Of a stretch of 64,000 nt of DNA, positions 60,841-64,000 are shown in pieces (the first letter of the stretch is position 1; each line of letters begins with the position of its first letter). The translations under genes and the position numbers were made by a program. The DNA is from Epinephelus fuscoguttatus (Eukaryota; Chordata; Actinopteri; Perciformes; Serranidae): contig NC_064775.1 of assembly GCF_011397635.1 (NCBI RefSeq), positions 18,582,954 through 18,646,953 on the forward strand, read 5' to 3'. The notes beneath the pieces are model-generated. The model ran no database searches, was not told the origin of the DNA, and saw nothing but the letters and a program-made list of their open reading frames with translations.

Positions 60841-62000
60841 AAGGATATTTCACCCAACTTTGACGTAGAATAAAAAACTTATTTTCCATAAGTAGTCCAA
60901 CCGCTGAACTAAGTACTTCCTAGACTACGTGCATGAATAACATGAAGTACTTTTACTGTGTACTTCTCGAGTAATCCTGTGTCAAAATCCCTAACATAGG
61001 ATACAATTAAGGATATTTCACCCAACTTTGATGTGGAATAAAAAACTTACTTTCCATAAGTAGTCCAAGATTCATATACCGCTGAACTAAGTACTCCCCA
61101 GACTATGTGCATGCATAACATGAAGTACTTTTACTGTGTACTTTTCGAGTAATCCTTTGTCAAAATCCTTAACAGATGACAAGATCAAGGATATTTCACA
61201 CAATTTTGATGTGGAATAAAAAACTTATTTTCCATAAGTAGTCCAAGATTCATATACCGCTGAATTTAGTACTCCCCAGACTACGTGCATGCATAATATG
61301 AAGTACTTTTACTGTGTACTTTTCGAGTAATCCTTTGTCAAAGTCCTTAACAGATCACAAGATCAAGGATATTTCACCCAACTTTGATGTGGAATAAAAA
61401 ACGTATTTTCCATAAGTAGTCCAAGATTCATATACCGCTGAACTAAGTACTCCCTAGACTACGTGCATGCATAATATGAAGTACTTTTACTGTGTACTTC
61501 TCGAGTAATCCTGTGTCAAAATCCTTAACAGAGGATACGATTAAGGATATTTCACCCAAATTTGATGTGGAATAAAAAACTTATTTTCCATAAGTAGTCT
61601 ATGATTCATATACCGCTGAACTAAGTACTTCGTAGACTACGTGCATGAGTAATATGAAGTACTTTTACTGTGTACTTCTCGAGTAATCCTTTGTCAAAAT
61701 CCTTAACAGATGACAAGATCAAGGATATTTTGCCGAACTTTGACATAGAATAAAACACTTATTTTCCATAAGTAGTTCAAGATTCATATACCGCTGAATT
61801 TAGTACTCCCTAGACTACGTGCATGCATAACATGAAGTACTTTTACTGTGTACTTCTCGAGTAATCCTGTGTCAAAATCCTTAACAGAGGATAAGATTAA
61901 AGATATTTCACCCGACTTTGATGTGGAATAAAAAACTTGTTTTCCATAAGTAGTCTATGATTCATATACCGCTGAACTGTGGTATTGCTCCCTGTTTGTT
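60841..62000 (+). repeat. 178 bp tandem satellite, about 6.5 copies
   Basis: Units begin AAGGATATTTCACCCAACTTTG at 60841, 61009, 61187, 61365, 61543, 61721 and 61899: spacing is exactly 178 bp except the first (168 bp, lacking GATTCATATA). Each unit carries CCATAAGTAGTC, CATATACCGCTGAA, GACTACGTGCATG and GAAGTACTTTTACTGTGTAC. Units differ by a few percent. The array ends in a shared junction (CCGCTGAACTGTGGTATTGC) that also exists in inverted form at 63821-63843. Confidence 0.95.
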
Positions 62001-64000
62001 AAGTAAAAGATCAGAGTATTTCCTCTAACACTGTGTAAATCTGAAACTTGGATTCATGAGTAGGTGTTTTTCCAGTCATAACACCCCAAGCACATACGGC
62101 CATGGATACAACTTGAGAATTGAGTTGACCATCAGCCAGCAGACGTTGACTGTGGTTGACTAGGAAGCAGAAGAAAAGAGAAGAGAAGAGTTGAGATAGA
62201 TTTGCCAATCCTAGCTGACAGTAACATCAAGAAGATGGAGCACCAAAAGATCCCAGGGCTGGGAGACCACGGTGACAAATATGTGACTTGTATAATGCAG
62301 GTAAAGCAGGGGAATGAGGACACAGTCTGTCTTGTTTCCTTTCCAGATTGCCTCTCTGTATGATTTATGGGTAACACTTTACAATAAGGTACACAAAATT
62401 AGAGTAGTTACTGAGGAACTAATGAGGAACTAATGAGTAGTTACTGAGGAACTACGGTACATAAAATTAGAGTAGTTACTGATGAACTAATGAGGAACTA
62501 ATGAGGAACGAATGAGTAGTTATTGAGGAACTAAGCTACACAAAATTAGAGTAGTTACTGGGGAACTAATGAGGAACAAATGATGAACTAATGAGGAACG
62601 AATGAGTAGTTACTGAGGAACTAAGTTACACAAAATTAGAGTAGATACTGGGGAACTAATGAGGAACGAATGAGGAACTAATGAGGAACGAATGAGTAGT
62701 TACTGAGGAACTAAGTTACACAAAATTAGAGTAGTTACTGGGGAACTAATGAGGAATGAATGAGGAACTAATGAGTAGTTACTGAGGAACTACGGTACAC
62801 AAAATTAGAGTAGTTACTGATGAACTAATGAGGAACTAATGATGAACTAACTATTAGTTAATGGTCAGTTCTTCATTAACTCAAGATCAAATTACAGAGG
62901 AGTAGTTACTGAGGAACTAATGAGGAACTAACTGTTAGTTAATGGTCAGTTCTTCATTAACTCATGATCAAATTTCAGAGGAGTAGCTACTGAGGAACTA
63001 ATGAGGAACTATTACTTAATCATTACCTATCCTTTTTTTGTGTACCCTAAAGTAAAGTGAGACATCAAAGTGAGTAGGTAATGAGTACTGAATCATTACC
63101 TACTCATTTTTATATCTCACTTTACTTTAGGGTACACAAAAAGGGTAGGGAATGATTAAGTAATAGTTAGTTCCTCATTAGTTCCTCAGTAACTACTCTA
63201 ATTTTGTGCAGCTTAGTTCCTCAGTAACTACTCATTCGTTCTTCATTAGTTCCTCAGTAACTACTCTAATTTTGTGTAGCTTAGTTCCTCAGTAACTACT
63301 CATTCGTTCTTCATTAGTTCCTCATTAGTTCATCAGTATTTACTCTAATTTTATGTACCGTAGTTCCTCAGTAACTACTCATTAGTTCCTCATTAGTTCC
63401 TCAGTAACTACTCTAATTTTGTGTACCTTATTGTAAAGTGTTACCCATAAATCATACAGAGAGGCAATCTGGAAAGGAAACAAGACAGACTGTGTCCTCA
63501 TTCCCCTGCTTTACCTGCATTATACAGGTCACATACTTGTCACCATGGTCTCCCAGCCCTTGGATCTTTTGGTGCTCCATCTTCTTGATGTTACTGTCAG
63601 CTAGGATTGGCAAATCTATCTCAACTCTTCTCTTTTCTTCTGCTCCTAGTCAACCACAGTCAACGTCTGCTGGCTGATGGTCAACTCAATTCTCAAGTTG
63701 TATCCATGGCCGTATGTGCTTGGGGTGTTATGACTGGAAAAACACCTACTCATGAATCCAAGTTTCAGATTTACACAGTGCTAGAGGAAATACTCTGATC
63801 TTTTACTTAACAAAAAGGGAGCAATACCACAGTTCAGCGGTATATGAATCATAGACTACTTATGGAAAACAAGTTTTTTATTCCACATCAAAGTCGGGTG
63901 AAATATCCTTAATCTTATCCTCTGTTAAGGATTTTGACAAAGGATTACTCAAAAACTACACAGTAAAAGTACTTCATATTATGCATGCACGTAGTCTAGG
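62001..64000. repeat. Very long inverted repeat (foldback-like), right arm cut by window edge
   Basis: Left arm 60841-63088 and right arm 63089-64000 are reverse complements in blocks. They share the stretch from TTAAGTAAAAGATCAGAG to GCAATCTGGAAAGG, the AATGAGGAACTA repeats and the ends of the satellite. The clearest axis is at about 63088: GTGTACCCTAAAGTAAAGTGAGA at 63040-63062 mirrors 63115-63137. The arms differ in the number of internal tandem repeats (the left is longer). Arm identity looks above 90 percent by eye. Short minus- and plus-strand frames mirrored in both arms are explained by the palindrome. Confidence 0.9.
62369..63446. mobile_element. Inner element with GGGTAACACTTTACAATAAGG ends
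   Basis: Starts GGGTAACACTTTACAATAAGG and ends CCTTATTGTAAAGTGTTACCC, a perfect 21 bp inverted terminus common on fish non-autonomous DNA elements. The interior consists of tandem copies of GAGGAACTAATGAGTAGTTACT motifs and ACAAAATTAGAGTAG, in forward order to about 63020 and inverted order from 63140. 1078 bp, no coding. It sits at the centre of the larger palindrome. Confidence 0.85.

Noticed and set aside
62011..63798. Two almost identical short proteins (MANLSQLF... and MLPINHTERQ...), one pair on each strand
   Set aside because: They are mirrored by the palindrome. The length and composition give no domain, and the differences between arms include indels typical of non-coding DNA.

Overview
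The window is nuclear DNA from a ray-finned fish, probably a spiny-rayed (percomorph) teleost. It holds short vertebrate exons with GT/AG introns, and the repeat load is typical of teleosts: L2/CR1-like, Rex3/RTE-like and L1-like LINEs, Tc1-like and hAT elements, a tRNA-derived SINE and a Ty3/Gypsy element. The species cannot be named from the sequence.

Two host genes fill most of the first 44 kb, both on the minus strand. nfkbiz (IkappaB-zeta, a nuclear ankyrin-repeat regulator of NF-kappaB target genes) is assembled from ten exons between 12216 and 3994; every intron keeps the reading frame and the model gives 432 residues. gk (glycerol kinase, the ATP-dependent first step of glycerol use) is assembled from nineteen exons between 43811 and 17861 and gives 557 residues including a C-terminal hydrophobic anchor. 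The two genes lie in tandem, 5.6 kb apart. They have no obvious joint function.

Layout: 1-2077, a 22-26 bp AT-rich minisatellite split by a 609 bp solo LTR. 2078-12216, nfkbiz and its 3' flank, with decayed LINE and hAT-MITE pieces in its introns. 12217-17860, intergenic DNA with a perfect kappaB-type site, an internally deleted Tc1 element and TTAA-type MITEs. 17861-43811, gk. Its last intron (17959-27512) is a stack of nested elements: a hAT split by an L2-like LINE, then a second LINE lying between inverted copies of an older repeat. Another intron carries a GC-rich block, a SINE and a 155 bp tandem duplication. Intron 1 carries an apparently intact Tc1-like transposon with 270 bp inverted repeats differing at one base.

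43812-64000 has no recognisable host protein-coding gene. In order it holds the gk promoter flank, an L1 3' scrap, a Tc1 scrap, a tRNA-Glu pseudogene, a nearly full-length but broken L1-like LINE, a Tc1-like element with one stop codon in its transposase, a hAT remnant with a BED finger, a truncated Ty3/Gypsy element, a hAT transposase fragment split by another hAT element, a 178 bp satellite and a very long inverted repeat that runs off the right edge.

The least explained structures are the terminal palindrome with satellite-bearing arms (60841-64000), the GC-rich block with a CRE and TATA motif inside a gk intron (about 29580-30790), and the direct repeat with a primer-binding-site-like motif at 31555-31861.
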